Notes: generated by a model from the sequence alone, not told the origin. A DNA stretch of 64,000 nt from Planococcus liqunii (GCF_030413595.1 NZ_CP129238.1:3286001-3350000); one strand, 5' to 3'. Shown: positions 52,369 through 60,634, counted from the stretch's first letter. Numbers and translations: made by a program.

Positions 52369-53335
52369 CCATCGCTCCTTGTCTTAGCCCTGGCCGGTGC
52401 TCCAGGAAATTCCGGTACGCAAAGCCGGCGACTTCGTCTTCCGAATAATGCTTTTGCAGCTCATTGATCAGATTCTGGAATTTCGAGGCATTCTCCAAAT
52501 CATGAATATGGGAAACGATGCCGTCAAAATCCGAACCGATGCCGATATGTTTCATTCCTCCAAGCCCGCAGAAGTGGTCGATGTGCTTGATCAAATCCGA
52601 AATCTCTACCCGGGATGTATCTTCTTTAATAAAGTCAAGGCAAAATACCACATCAATCAAGCCATTCTTCGCAAACATCGCTTTCGCCTGTTCATCGTCA
52701 AGGTTGCGTGGATGATCGCGAAGCGCCCGCGCATTGGAATGGCTCGCCATCGGGTAATCTGCCAGTTCCATGACTTCCCAGAAGCCTTTTACCGACAAAT
52801 GCGAAACGTCCGTGAAAACCCTATGCTCATTGTTGAGCTGCACCACTTCTTTGCCGAGCAGCGTCAAGCCGCCTCCGCGCGGCTCTCCGGCGCCGTCTGC
52901 ACACAGATTGGCGTTGTTCCAAGTCAAACCGATGGACAAGACACCGAGACGGTATAATTGGCGCAGCTTCATCAAATCATTGCCGAAGGCATCTGCGCCT
53001 TCCAGTGTAAGGACGGCGCCGATTTCATCGTCTTTCAAGCGGTCGATGTCTTCCCATTTTTTGATGTGTTTCATGGACGGGTTTTTCCCAAGCACTTCTG
53101 TATAGAACAAATCCACTTGTTCGAGTGCATGCTGCCATTTTTCCTCTGACGGCACATCCGGATACAGGAAGATGGCGAAAAACTGCACTTTCACCCCGCC
53201 TGCCTGAAGACGCTTGAAATTCGTATCCAGTACTTCCGAATCGGTGAAATGGAGCGGTTCCTGTTGAAAGAACCTGCCTCTTTTGGCTAATTGCAATTTT
53301 AATAGGGCATCGCAATGGGTATCGATGATATGCAT
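52310..53335 (-). CDS. Membrane dipeptidase (M19, renal dipeptidase family)
   Basis: A zinc dipeptidase of 341 residues. The metal ligands follow the family: DTHCD (His7 and Asp9), the Glu in AVLTLEGADAFG (about 117), FTDVSHLSVKGF (His) and MASHSNARALRDHPRN (His). Members cleave dipeptides, including Cys-Gly from glutathione. It has no signal peptide, so it is cytoplasmic. The start directly follows the stop of the GATase gene (TAAATG), and the end overlaps the methyltransferase gene. Confidence 0.92.
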   Translation of the reverse strand: MHIIDTHCDALLKLQLAKRGRFFQQEPLHFTDSEVLDTNFKRLQAGGVKVQFFAIFLYPDVPSEEKWQHALEQVDLFYTEVLGKNPSMKHIKKWEDIDRLKDDEIGAVLTLEGADAFGNDLMKLRQLYRLGVLSIGLTWNNANLCADGAGEPRGGGLTLLGKEVVQLNNEHRVFTDVSHLSVKGFWEVMELADYPMASHSNARALRDHPRNLDDEQAKAMFAKNGLIDVVFCLDFIKEDTSRVEISDLIKHIDHFCGLGGMKHIGIGSDFDGIVSHIHDLENASKFQNLINELQKHYSEDEVAGFAYRNFLEHRPGLRQGAMDDGGAFERKSEVGIWQKRR

Positions 53336-54058
53336 TTATTCATCTCCTTCTTCTGTACACGCCTCAATGAACCCTTTGAAGATGTTTTTGGAAGCTTCAT
53401 CCGCGGCGATAGCCATATTTTCAGGATGCCATTGAAGGCCCAGGACAAAATGATGTTCCTTGCTTTCAATCGCTTCCACTACCCCATCGCTCGCTGTTCC
53501 GCTAATCACGAAAGGCTCCGGCACATTTCGGTTTGCCTGATGATGCCGGCTGTTGACTCTCAATTTTTCAGTGCCCGTCAAACGGTGAAGCAGCGATCCT
53601 TCCGCTACATGGACAAAGTGGCTGCCATGCTCGACAGGCGACTGCTGCTGGTGCTGCAGCAAAGCCCCTTCTTTTTGCGCAGCAATATCCTGATACATGT
53701 CTCCGCCTATAGCTACATTTAAAATCTGCGCTCCGCGGCACACCCCTAAAATCGGTTTGCCGAGTTCCAGGACTTTCTGGATCAATGCCAGCTCAAACGC
53801 ATCCCGGGATGGAATGATCGTTCCGAGATTTGGATGCGGCTCTTCCCCAAAAAGCGTCGGGTCGACGTCGTAGCCGCCCGCTGCAAACAGCCCGTCAATC
53901 CGCTCTGCGATCTGGTCGATGTCGCTGTCCTGCAGCAAATGCGGCAGCATTATTGGCAGTCCGCCTGCCTGCAGAAGCGCGTCTGTATCCGCTTGCTGAA
54001 TATGGTATTTTGCTTTTCCTAATTCTTTTGATGACGTCACACCGATGATTGGTTTCAT
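53336..54058 (-). CDS. Gamma-glutamyl hydrolase of the PuuD type (class I glutamine amidotransferase fold)
   Basis: A protein of 240 residues with the catalytic Cys in PILGVCRGAQILNVAIGG (about 112) and the His-Pro-Glu in FVLGLQWHPENMA (about 215). This family (peptidase C26) splits gamma-glutamyl amides such as gamma-glutamyl-GABA. The ATG at 54058 is used; the extension upstream has no SD. It forms a tight run with the dipeptidase and methyltransferase genes, pointing to breakdown of small gamma-glutamyl peptides. Confidence 0.9.
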   Translation of the reverse strand: MKPIIGVTSSKELGKAKYHIQQADTDALLQAGGLPIMLPHLLQDSDIDQIAERIDGLFAAGGYDVDPTLFGEEPHPNLGTIIPSRDAFELALIQKVLELGKPILGVCRGAQILNVAIGGDMYQDIAAQKEGALLQHQQQSPVEHGSHFVHVAEGSLLHRLTGTEKLRVNSRHHQANRNVPEPFVISGTASDGVVEAIESKEHHFVLGLQWHPENMAIAADEASKNIFKGFIEACTEEGDE

Positions 54059-54174
54059 ATGTATTGCCCCCCAGAAGTATTTATCCGAATATATTAAACA
54101 TACAGAAAAAACGAATGAATTGCTAGATGGAGAGAAGGAATAATTCATGTAAGACGCTCTTCTGCAAATACCAA

Positions 54175-54202
54175 AACCCCGAAAAGAACTTACTCTTCGG
54201 GG
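54175..54202 (-). terminator. Terminator of the DD-carboxypeptidase gene
   Basis: ACCCCGAA..AG pairs with CT.TTCGGGGT, and the minus strand continues TTTTGG. Confidence 0.8.
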
Positions 54203-54211
54203 TCTGCTCTT

Positions 54212-55711
54212 TTATTCGCCTTCGTATTCCGCGATTGCCGTTGCAATTGCATCTTCAATCGGCGTCACGGTCGTTAAATCGTTGTTGATGACAATCGAAA
54301 AGATCAGTTTTTCCCCGTCTTTTGTGTCAGCGTAGCCGGACAAGGAAGACACAGCAGTCAAGCTGCCCGTTTTAGCTGTGACATTGCCGGTTGCCGCTCC
54401 TGTCTTCATCCGGTTTCGGAGTGTTCCGCCTACCATGCGGTCTGCTGCACCCGCTACAGGAAGCGACGTGAGGAACGTATCGTACCAGCCTTTGCCTTGC
54501 GCTGCATAAAGAAGCTGCGAGATTTCATTGGCGGGGACCAGGTTTACATGCGACATCCCGGAAGCATCGCGCAATTGAATCGTGTCCGTATTGACGCCAA
54601 GATCAGCCGCTACCCCTTCCATGACTTCAATTCCTGCATCCCAGCTGCCTTCACCGGATACAACCCGCCCCATTTCTTTTGCCAGAATTTCTCCGTGCCC
54701 GTTATTGCTCAGTTTCATGAACGGAATGAAAAGCTCACGCAGCGGCATCGATTTCCGTTCCGCAAGCAAGGTGCTCCCTTCAGGCGTTTTGCCCATAGCC
54801 ATTTTATGTTTGCCGATCAACTGGATGCCTTCAGCCAACAAAGCGTTTTCAAACAAATCCAAGGCATAACCGGACGGCTCCCATACCGCAATCCATTCGC
54901 GTGTGCGCGATCCTTCAAGCGGCATTTCCCCTTCGATGATGATGTCATTGCTGCCGTGCTCACGTGTAATGGAGACAGTTTTTTTCTGCCCTGCTGCTAC
55001 AGTCGTTGTTTTGTTGATGATGTTGACGTAATCGGTATACGGCGAAAGCGTCACTTTTGTTTCGCTGCCTGCCCGATCTCCCGGATTAACTTCCACAATG
55101 ACTGACCCAGCGTCATAGTCATCATTCGGCGAAGCCGTCAATGCCGAAACTTGTCCGCCGTAATAATAAATCTCGTCTTTCCATGTCAGGTCTTCAGACA
55201 GGCGCTCATTGTCGTACCAGGTGTCGTCACCGATTAAATCGCCTTTCACTTTCTGGATGCCCTGGCTTTTCAATTCTGCAGCAAACTGCTCAAAATCTTC
55301 CTGCAGCAAGGTTGGATCCCCTTTGCCTTTCAAATACAAATTCCCCTGCAGGACTTTCCCCGACAGCTTTCCATCAGTAAGCACTTCTGTGCTGAATTGA
55401 TAATCCTCGCCCAATGTCTCAAGGGCCGCTGTGCTGCTGAACAACTTGGTATTGGAAGCCGGTTTCAACCGGACATCTCCGAAATGATCGTAAATCACTT
55501 CGCCCGAATCCGCTTTCCGTATGCTGACGCCAGCCAGTGCTCCGTTCAATCGCTTGTCCTGTAAAATTTGATTTACTTGATTGGCCAGTCCCGCATATTC
55601 TTCATCCGCTCCAGCCGACTGGTTCACCTGTCCCCATTGCACCGGTGAAAAAGCCAATACCGCCGCTAAAAACAACAGAACTCCCCACTTCCAAGACCGC
55701 TTCTTCTCCAC
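54212..55711 (-). CDS. D-alanyl-D-alanine carboxypeptidase/endopeptidase (S13, PBP4/DacB type)
   Basis: A secreted protein of 499 residues: signal peptide (KKRSWKWGVLLFLAAVLAFSP), then the penicillin-binding motifs SxxK in KPASNTKLFS (about 75), SxN in KLSNNGHGE (about 310) and KTG in TAKTGSLTAVSS (about 440). It trims or cuts peptidoglycan crosslinks outside the membrane. The start is GTG 55711, a few bases after the SD GGGGAGA; the earlier ATG at 55753 lies before it. It is a single gene with its own terminator. Confidence 0.93.
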   Translation of the reverse strand: MEKKRSWKWGVLLFLAAVLAFSPVQWGQVNQSAGADEEYAGLANQVNQILQDKRLNGALAGVSIRKADSGEVIYDHFGDVRLKPASNTKLFSSTAALETLGEDYQFSTEVLTDGKLSGKVLQGNLYLKGKGDPTLLQEDFEQFAAELKSQGIQKVKGDLIGDDTWYDNERLSEDLTWKDEIYYYGGQVSALTASPNDDYDAGSVIVEVNPGDRAGSETKVTLSPYTDYVNIINKTTTVAAGQKKTVSITREHGSNDIIIEGEMPLEGSRTREWIAVWEPSGYALDLFENALLAEGIQLIGKHKMAMGKTPEGSTLLAERKSMPLRELFIPFMKLSNNGHGEILAKEMGRVVSGEGSWDAGIEVMEGVAADLGVNTDTIQLRDASGMSHVNLVPANEISQLLYAAQGKGWYDTFLTSLPVAGAADRMVGGTLRNRMKTGAATGNVTAKTGSLTAVSSLSGYADTKDGEKLIFSIVINNDLTTVTPIEDAIATAIAEYEGE

Positions 55712-55869
55712 TGTTCCATCTCCCCTAATTGTGTGATAACAGAAGCGTATCATAAGAAGAAAAAGAATATTCCGATTTTTAAGTAAATGAATCTATAAAC
55801 ATAGTAATTTCTATAACATATGATAAAATTATCCATTTATTAATAAAAAAATTTAAGCTGCTCCAATAA

Positions 55870-55979
55870 AAAAGAAGTTGCACCAAAAGTAATTTGGGGC
55901 AACTCCTTTGCGACAAAGCTAGCGCCGGGACTGGGATATGAAGGAGCAAGAGTACTCTCCAACACTCCATTAGAAGCAA
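55870..55979 (-). repeat. Dispersed repeat, copy D (decayed)
   Basis: In the 276-base gap 55712-55987. A hairpin (AGAAGTTG...CCAAA with TTTGGGG.CAACTCCTT, 55872-55909) is followed by GCGACAAAGCTAGCG and then AGGAGCAAGAGTACTCTCCAAC...TTAGAAGC. It aligns with the reverse complement of copy A from its second hairpin to its CTTCTAATAAAGCGTTGGGAG end, but has lost the second box and most of the middle. Confidence 0.75.
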
Positions 55980-55987
55980 AGACTTTC

Positions 55988-56548
55988 TTATACTTTTTGT
56001 CCGACGACTAAATCGGCCTTTCGCCTTTCAATAATCTCTGAAAAGTATTCCACTTGTTTTTGGATTCGCTGTTCCACGTCTTGGTCGATAATCGGCTTTG
56101 CCGGATTTGTTTTATCGATTTGGCTGTCCACCAGATAAACGCCTTTTAGGTTTTGCCCTTTTAATGTCGCAAGCAAAGGTTTTAAGGTATATTCAAGCGC
56201 CAATAGATGGGCAGAACTTCCGCCTGTCATGAGCGGCAATACCGGTGTATCCTGCAAGACATCCTGCGGCAACAGGTCGATCAACGCTTTTAAGACACCG
56301 GAATAAGCGGCCTTATACACCGGAGAGCCTACAATCACGCCTTTTGCGCCGTGGATCAGTGTACTGATCTCTGCGATGGCGTTGCTGTCATATTTCCCTA
56401 AAAATAAATCTTCCTGCGGCACATCTCTAACGGATATATGGCTGACCGAAAAGCCGACTTCTTTCAGCAGCTCTCCTAAATGCTTTAATACTAGCTCCGA
56501 TCGTGAAACCTCAGAAGGGCTTCCTGACAAAATTACGATATCGCTCAT
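55988..56548 (-). CDS. NAD(P)H-dependent FMN reductase (SsuE type)
   Basis: A flavodoxin-like protein of 186 residues: IVILSGSPSEVSRSELVLKHL (FMN phosphate loop) at the N terminus and AKGVIVGSPVYKAAYSGVLKALIDLLP in the middle, both typical of SsuE/MsuE. These enzymes supply reduced flavin to sulfonate monooxygenases. The S-box riboswitch upstream fits a role in sulfur acquisition when SAM is low. No monooxygenase gene is next to it. The SD AGGGAG precedes the ATG. Confidence 0.9.
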   Translation of the reverse strand: MSDIVILSGSPSEVSRSELVLKHLGELLKEVGFSVSHISVRDVPQEDLFLGKYDSNAIAEISTLIHGAKGVIVGSPVYKAAYSGVLKALIDLLPQDVLQDTPVLPLMTGGSSAHLLALEYTLKPLLATLKGQNLKGVYLVDSQIDKTNPAKPIIDQDVEQRIQKQVEYFSEIIERRKADLVVGQKV

Positions 56549-56598
56549 TGCACTCTCCCTTTCTTTTTTGAACTATGTACCACTCGTTTCAAGGAGAC

Positions 56599-56640
56599 AA
56601 AAAAGCCTTCTTTCCTCGTAAAAGAGAAAAGAAGGCTTTT
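56599..56640 (-). terminator. S-box terminator before the FMN reductase gene
   Basis: AAAAGCCTTCTTT pairs with AAAGAAGGCTTTT, with a T run on the minus strand. Confidence 0.88.
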
Positions 56641-56653
56641 GATCCGCCCTGTT

Positions 56654-56757
56654 CTTATCTCTCAAGAATGAATTCTTGCTGGAGTTAGCACCTTCCTGAC
56701 AAATGTCAGAGGTTGCTGAAGCGTCAACGGGCCAGTCCCTCGGCTTCTCTGGATAAG
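56654..56757 (-). promoter_or_regulatory. SAM riboswitch (S-box), minus strand
   Basis: On the minus strand: CTTATCCAGAGAAGCCGAGG, GGCCC...GCTTCAGCAACC, GGAAGGTGCTAACTCC, a closing arm CAAGAATTCATTCTTG and TTGAGAGATAAG. It matches the S-box at 1127 closely and precedes the SsuE-type gene with a terminator between. Confidence 0.95.
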
Positions 56758-56778
56758 GTTATGAATTTAATGTCTATC

Positions 56779-57384
56779 TTAGTACTCGGATTTAGATTTG
56801 TCAATAAGACGATTGGCTTTTCTGAATCTTGCGTAAAGAACTAAGCCCACTGCCCCGGTTGCTGACACTGCTCCGTATACATAAAGCTGATGGTCACTGT
56901 AGAGAGATTGGAATACTTCATAATTGCCGTTCACATAAGCACCGATGCAAAGCATGGCCAAACACCAAGAATAGATGCCCGTAAAAGTCAGCAGCAAATA
57001 TTGGACAATTCCTATCTTGCTCATGCCGGCGACGTACGAAATATAATTCCCGATTCCGAATGGCCGTGACAGCGCAATGCTCCAGATTCCATAACGCCGG
57101 AACAAATCAGATGCTCTCTGCCGGCCTTTCGTGAAGCCCTTCGGCAATAACGCATGCATTTTTTTGCCGAGAAAGTAAGGAATCAGACTGGCTGCACTGT
57201 ATGTCGCTGCTAAAGCGATTGACAAAAGCGCCGCTTCTCCGAAATTGAGATTCAATAATCCTCCATAAGCAATAACGAGTACCACCCCGGGAAAAGGAAG
57301 TGAAGAACCTTCAAGAAACATAGCCGCAAGCAATCCGGACAGCCCCAGACTCTCAAGAAACGCCAGCAATTGCTCTACCAACAT
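56779..57384 (-). CDS. DedA-family membrane protein
   Basis: A membrane protein of 201 residues with the DedA/SNARE-associated pattern: FLESLGLSGLLAAMFLEGSSLPFPGVVLVI with the conserved Glu-x-x-x-Pro-x-Pro-Gly, and later FRRYGIWSIALSRPFGIGNYISYVAGMSK with the conserved Arg and Pro-Gly-like turn. DedA proteins move or flip polyprenyl-phosphate or phospholipids. The ATG at 57384 is preferred to the GTG at 57390 because of the AGGAG spacing. It follows the glycosyltransferase gene after 16 bases, as one transcription unit. Confidence 0.88.
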   Translation of the reverse strand: MLVEQLLAFLESLGLSGLLAAMFLEGSSLPFPGVVLVIAYGGLLNLNFGEAALLSIALAATYSAASLIPYFLGKKMHALLPKGFTKGRQRASDLFRRYGIWSIALSRPFGIGNYISYVAGMSKIGIVQYLLLTFTGIYSWCLAMLCIGAYVNGNYEVFQSLYSDHQLYVYGAVSATGAVGLVLYARFRKANRLIDKSKSEY

Positions 57385-57400
57385 AGCCACTCTCCTTTCC

Positions 57401-58510
57401 TCAGCTAATCAGCATCTGTTCAATGGCATTCGTTATTTTATGAGGAGAGGTGTATAAAAGCGATTGTTTGTGTTTTTGAACAGCCGCTTGATGGCGCTTG
57501 ATTTGTTTGGTGTCTTCCAGGGTTCTCGCAATAAATTCCAGCAAATTTCCACTACTCGGCAAAGTAAATGCCAGATTCTGTTCCATTAAATAACGGAGAT
57601 TGATTTCTTCCTGCCCCGGAAGCGGAGCAGATACGAAAATTGGCAGCTCTTTTTCCAGCGCTTCACTGATCGTCACACCGCCCGGCTTTGTGACGAGCAC
57701 GTCCACTTCGTTGTAAAGCCGGTTCATTTCTTCTTTGGAGGAAATATACGCCAATGGTTTAATAGCCGGATTGTTTAATGCAGTAAGCTGTTTAAAAAGA
57801 CGCTTGTTGGTGCCGCAAAGCACCCGGATTTCCCATTTGCTGCTGTCGATTCCTTCTTTCAGCTGCCCGATGATGTTAGACAATCCCGTGCTTCCTCCTG
57901 ACACCAAAACGGATACCGTTTGAGACTCTTTTCTTCTTTTGCCTTCCCGGAATCGCTCGCTGACCGGAATGCCTGTAACAAATATGCGCTCTCTTGGAAT
58001 TTGATATTCCTGTTGGAGCTTGTCTTTCATCGCTTTGGTTGCTGCAAAATGAAATTCAATCCGGCTTCTGCCCCATACATCGTTGATAAAAAAATCTGTG
58101 TAGATATTCAAACATGGAACTGGACACCTTCCGCTTTCTTTTAGTTTATTGATGAAGAAGGAAGGAAACCCGTGCGTACAGACAATCAGATCCGGTTTTT
58201 CTTTTGAGATAATTGTTTCTACTTTTTTCATGAACAGCCACTCAAAATATTTTGCAGAATGCTTTTCCTTTGAGCGAAAAGCAAATTGCCGGTAAATCCA
58301 GCCATAAGAATGAGGCGACCGTCGAATCCACTGCAAATAAGCTTTCACTGTCACCATTTCGGCTTTGGCATTCCATTCGCTCAACAGGTCCACTTTTTTG
58401 CATTCTACTTCAAAAGAATCGCCCGCTACGTATTCAGAGAAAGCAGCGGCAACTTGGTGATGACCGGACGGCATACTGTTTAGAAGCGGAAAAATCAGGA
58501 TTTTCTTCAT
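57401..58510 (-). CDS. MGDG synthase/UgtP-like glycosyltransferase (GT28)
   Basis: A protein of 369 residues. The N terminus LLNSMPSGHHQVAAAFSEYV is the MGDG-synthase acceptor domain motif; the C-terminal domain has VSGGSTGLSNIIGQL, VLVTKPGGVTISEALEKELPIFVSAPLPGQEEIN, the UDP-sugar binding signature of GT28. It probably adds a sugar to diacylglycerol. It is related to UgtP but may be a divergent paralogue. The start is at 58510 after GGAGG, overlapping the region of the preceding gene's stop. Confidence 0.88.
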   Translation of the reverse strand: MKKILIFPLLNSMPSGHHQVAAAFSEYVAGDSFEVECKKVDLLSEWNAKAEMVTVKAYLQWIRRSPHSYGWIYRQFAFRSKEKHSAKYFEWLFMKKVETIISKEKPDLIVCTHGFPSFFINKLKESGRCPVPCLNIYTDFFINDVWGRSRIEFHFAATKAMKDKLQQEYQIPRERIFVTGIPVSERFREGKRRKESQTVSVLVSGGSTGLSNIIGQLKEGIDSSKWEIRVLCGTNKRLFKQLTALNNPAIKPLAYISSKEEMNRLYNEVDVLVTKPGGVTISEALEKELPIFVSAPLPGQEEINLRYLMEQNLAFTLPSSGNLLEFIARTLEDTKQIKRHQAAVQKHKQSLLYTSPHKITNAIEQMLIS

Positions 58511-58511
58511 G

Positions 58512-59081
58512 CTAAAGCACCTCCGCTAAACATTTCTCTTCTTGCAAAGACAGATGGACCTTTTCGAAAAAAGGGTAATCCTCCATTGCACCCCGATACA
58601 ATAAGTCAAATTGTTCTGCATCGAATAAATCGCTTGGCATCGTCAGGGAAGACGGTTTTGTTGAAACTTGGATGCCGCCGTATTGCAGAACTTCTGAGAC
58701 AAATTGAGAACAGAAAAAAGCTTTTTCCCGTTCAAAGGCTTTCTGAAGTGCTATAGCGAACAAGCCAGCCAAATTATACTTATACTGCTCATGGCGCTGC
58801 TCCATTTTATGGATAAACACCCGCATGGCCGCATAGCCCTCCTCGGATACCTGACATTTGAATATTGCACAATGCGCACGTTGAAATAATGCTCCATGCA
58901 AATCTTCTTTGACGAAACCTCCACTGAATGCTTTGTTCGCACTTTTCCTGCCAAAACTGTACACTTCATTCAGTTCCCGGTTGAATGACAGCGATACATG
59001 GCTGTATGGATGCCGTGTATACAGTTTGATCATTTTTGACAGCGGAGTCTTCGTATCGGTAAACACCATATAGACCTCCAT
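58512..59081 (-). CDS. Permuted papain-like (NlpC/P60 superfamily) protein
   Basis: A cytoplasmic protein of 189 residues. The order of catalytic residues is permuted: a His early (HPYSHVSLSFN, about 24-34) and the Cys later (KAFFCSQFVSEVLQYGG, about 118-134), as in the YiiX/YebB-like amidases and LRAT-related lipid enzymes. No signal peptide is present. It is the first gene of a run with the UgtP-like glycosyltransferase and DedA, so a role in acyl-lipid turnover is possible (inference). Either of two ATGs (59081 or 59069) could be used. Confidence 0.72.
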   Translation of the reverse strand: MEVYMVFTDTKTPLSKMIKLYTRHPYSHVSLSFNRELNEVYSFGRKSANKAFSGGFVKEDLHGALFQRAHCAIFKCQVSEEGYAAMRVFIHKMEQRHEQYKYNLAGLFAIALQKAFEREKAFFCSQFVSEVLQYGGIQVSTKPSSLTMPSDLFDAEQFDLLYRGAMEDYPFFEKVHLSLQEEKCLAEVL

Positions 59082-59278
59082 TGTTTCATCTCCTCACCAG
59101 CCGTCTCTTGCAGCCCTGCGTTTTTACTTGTCTTTATTGTAGCCGGGCGCAAAAACTGAGACATCAGGCGCAGGACTTTTTATTGATAAGACTTGAGGTG
59201 TAGAAGATTCTAAGCCATTTAATTGTTGAAAACCGGGATTGCGACACAATTGGTTATAATATCGGCAAAATTAGGCAT

Positions 59279-59314
59279 AAAAAAGAGAGGTGCAAATTCT
59301 GCACCTCTCTTTTC
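59279..59314 (-). terminator. Terminator of the 89-residue protein gene
   Basis: AAAAGAGAGGTGCA pairs with TGCACCTCTCTTTT. The gap 59082-59278 upstream of the papain-like gene holds no gene that I can see. Confidence 0.88.
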
Positions 59315-59582
59315 AGCCTTCCCACTGGATGTCAGTCGAATGGACAAGCCGCTCCCCTACGAAAATGCGGCATTGCACTTTAAAAAGACGCCAGCCGATC
59401 GACACTTTGATGTCTTCTGTTTCGCCTTCCTCATTCTTCACTTTGCCAAACAGCCTTGAACTCAAATGGAAACCGAGATGTTCATCCTGCAATACCCCAT
59501 CGACAAAAAGCTTTTCTCCCGCCACCGTTTTCTCCACCTGAATCGTGTGCATCCCGTACTTCAGCTTCCAGACATCTCTCAT
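59313..59582 (-). CDS. Small protein, possibly FAIM-like beta-sandwich
   Basis: A soluble protein of 89 residues (starting MRDVWKLKYGMHTIQVEK). The pattern of strands and turns (YGMHTIQVEKTVAGEKLFVDG, then a short LSSRLFGKV strand, then IKVSIGW and FKVQCRIFVGERLVH) resembles FAIM domains, which have GxHxVxxE...G...VDG and a final ..EIxVxGKxL strand. That resemblance is by eye and may be only a generic beta fold. It has a strong SD (GGAGG) and its own terminator, so it is probably a real gene. Confidence 0.65.
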   Translation of the reverse strand: MRDVWKLKYGMHTIQVEKTVAGEKLFVDGVLQDEHLGFHLSSRLFGKVKNEEGETEDIKVSIGWRLFKVQCRIFVGERLVHSTDIQWEG

Positions 59583-59624
59583 TCCATCGCCTCCTGCACT
59601 AAACTATTGAAGATAGTATAGCAG

Positions 59625-59660
59625 AAAAAGAGCCGTGCAAAATATTTGCACGACTCTTTT
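59625..59660 (-). terminator. Terminator of the rbs operon
   Basis: AAAAGAG.CGTGCAAA pairs with TTTGCACG.CTCTTTT, downstream of rbsB on the minus strand. Confidence 0.85.
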
Positions 59661-59665
59661 CCATT

Positions 59666-59706
59666 GAAGCTAGCGATGCAGATCCAATACACCTGCATCG
59701 AGCTTC
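59666..59706. repeat. Inverted repeat related to the dispersed-repeat box
   Basis: GAAGCTAGCGATGCAG (59666-59681) and CTGCATCGAGCTTC (59693-59706) are nearly perfect inverted arms. The left arm contains the GAAGCTAGCG + CGATGCA words of the dispersed module, so it is probably a relic or a mini-copy. It lies right after rbsB. Confidence 0.6.
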
Positions 59707-59710
59707 TATA

Positions 59711-60634
59711 CTATTGTTTAATCAATTCCAATTCAACCGGAATCGATGCTTCCACTTCTTCGCCGTCCAATGATTTCACAGCGGCTTCAACTGCCGTCTG
59801 GCCGATCAATTCAGGTTTTTGAGCGACCGTTCCAGCCAAGCGCCCTTCTTCCACTGCTTTCACAGCATCATCTGTTGCATCGAATCCAACCACTGTAATC
59901 TCTTTTCCAGCGGCTTCGATTGCTTCAAGAGCACCCAATGCCATTTCGTCGTTGTGTGCGAACACTCCCTTAATGTCAGGGTTTCCTTGCAGGATGTTTT
60001 CCATAACCGTCAAGCCTTCAGCACGGTCAAAATTAGCTGTTTGCTTTGCTGCAACTTCTAAGCTTTCTGCAGCCACTTTGTTAAAGCCTTCTCCGCGTTC
60101 ACGTGCCGCTGAAGCTCCTGGAACACCTTCCAGTTCAGCTACTTGTGCGCCGTCGCCAACAAGTTCAAGCAAGTATTCCCCAGCCATTTCCCCGCCGGCA
60201 ACGTTATCGGATGCAATGTGGGAAACCACTTCGCCGCCTGCTGCACTGCGGTCAACTGTGATGACCGGGATGTTTGCTGAGTTTGCAGATTCAACTGCTG
60301 CTGTAACTGCTTCAGAATCCACCGGGTTGATCATAATCAGGTCTACGCCTTGTTGGATCAAATCTTCTACATCACTTGCTTGTTTTGCTGCATCGTCCTG
60401 TGCATCAACTACAGAAATTGTTGCACCAAGTTCCTTCGCTTTTGCTTCTGCTCCTTCGCTTAATGTAACGAAGAATGGGTTATTCAAGGTAGAAACAGAG
60501 AAACCGATTTTGTAATCGCCGCCGGAATCAGAGCCACTTCCTGCATCTTCTGATTCCGAACCTGGTGCTTCCATTGAACAAGCTGCCAAAATCATCATTG
60601 CGATCAATACCAATAGTAAGAACGTTTTTTTCAT
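59711..60634 (-). CDS. rbsB: Ribose-binding lipoprotein
   Basis: A sugar-binding lipoprotein of 307 residues (lipobox ILAAC, Cys19) of the RbsB type: YKIGFSVSTLNNPFFVTLSEGAEAKAKELGA at the start of the mature protein, VDAQDDAAKQASDVEDLIQQGVDLIMINPVDSEAV, and FAHNDEMALGALEAIEAAGK. It captures D-ribose for the RbsAC importer. It is the last gene of the rbs operon, 13 bases after rbsC. Confidence 0.94.
   Translation of the reverse strand: MKKTFLLLVLIAMMILAACSMEAPGSESEDAGSGSDSGGDYKIGFSVSTLNNPFFVTLSEGAEAKAKELGATISVVDAQDDAAKQASDVEDLIQQGVDLIMINPVDSEAVTAAVESANSANIPVITVDRSAAGGEVVSHIASDNVAGGEMAGEYLLELVGDGAQVAELEGVPGASAARERGEGFNKVAAESLEVAAKQTANFDRAEGLTVMENILQGNPDIKGVFAHNDEMALGALEAIEAAGKEITVVGFDATDDAVKAVEEGRLAGTVAQKPELIGQTAVEAAVKSLDGEEVEASIPVELELIKQ

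Noticed and set aside
55870..55979. Possible small RNA or terminator for the DD-carboxypeptidase region
   Set aside because: It aligns with repeat copy A in reverse orientation, so it is better explained as a decayed repeat copy.
59223..59459. Plus-strand frame and TATAAT (about 59253-59258) before the terminator at 59279
   Set aside because: No -35 at proper distance and no SD; the frame overlaps the 89-residue gene on the other strand. A short terminated RNA cannot be excluded but is unsupported.
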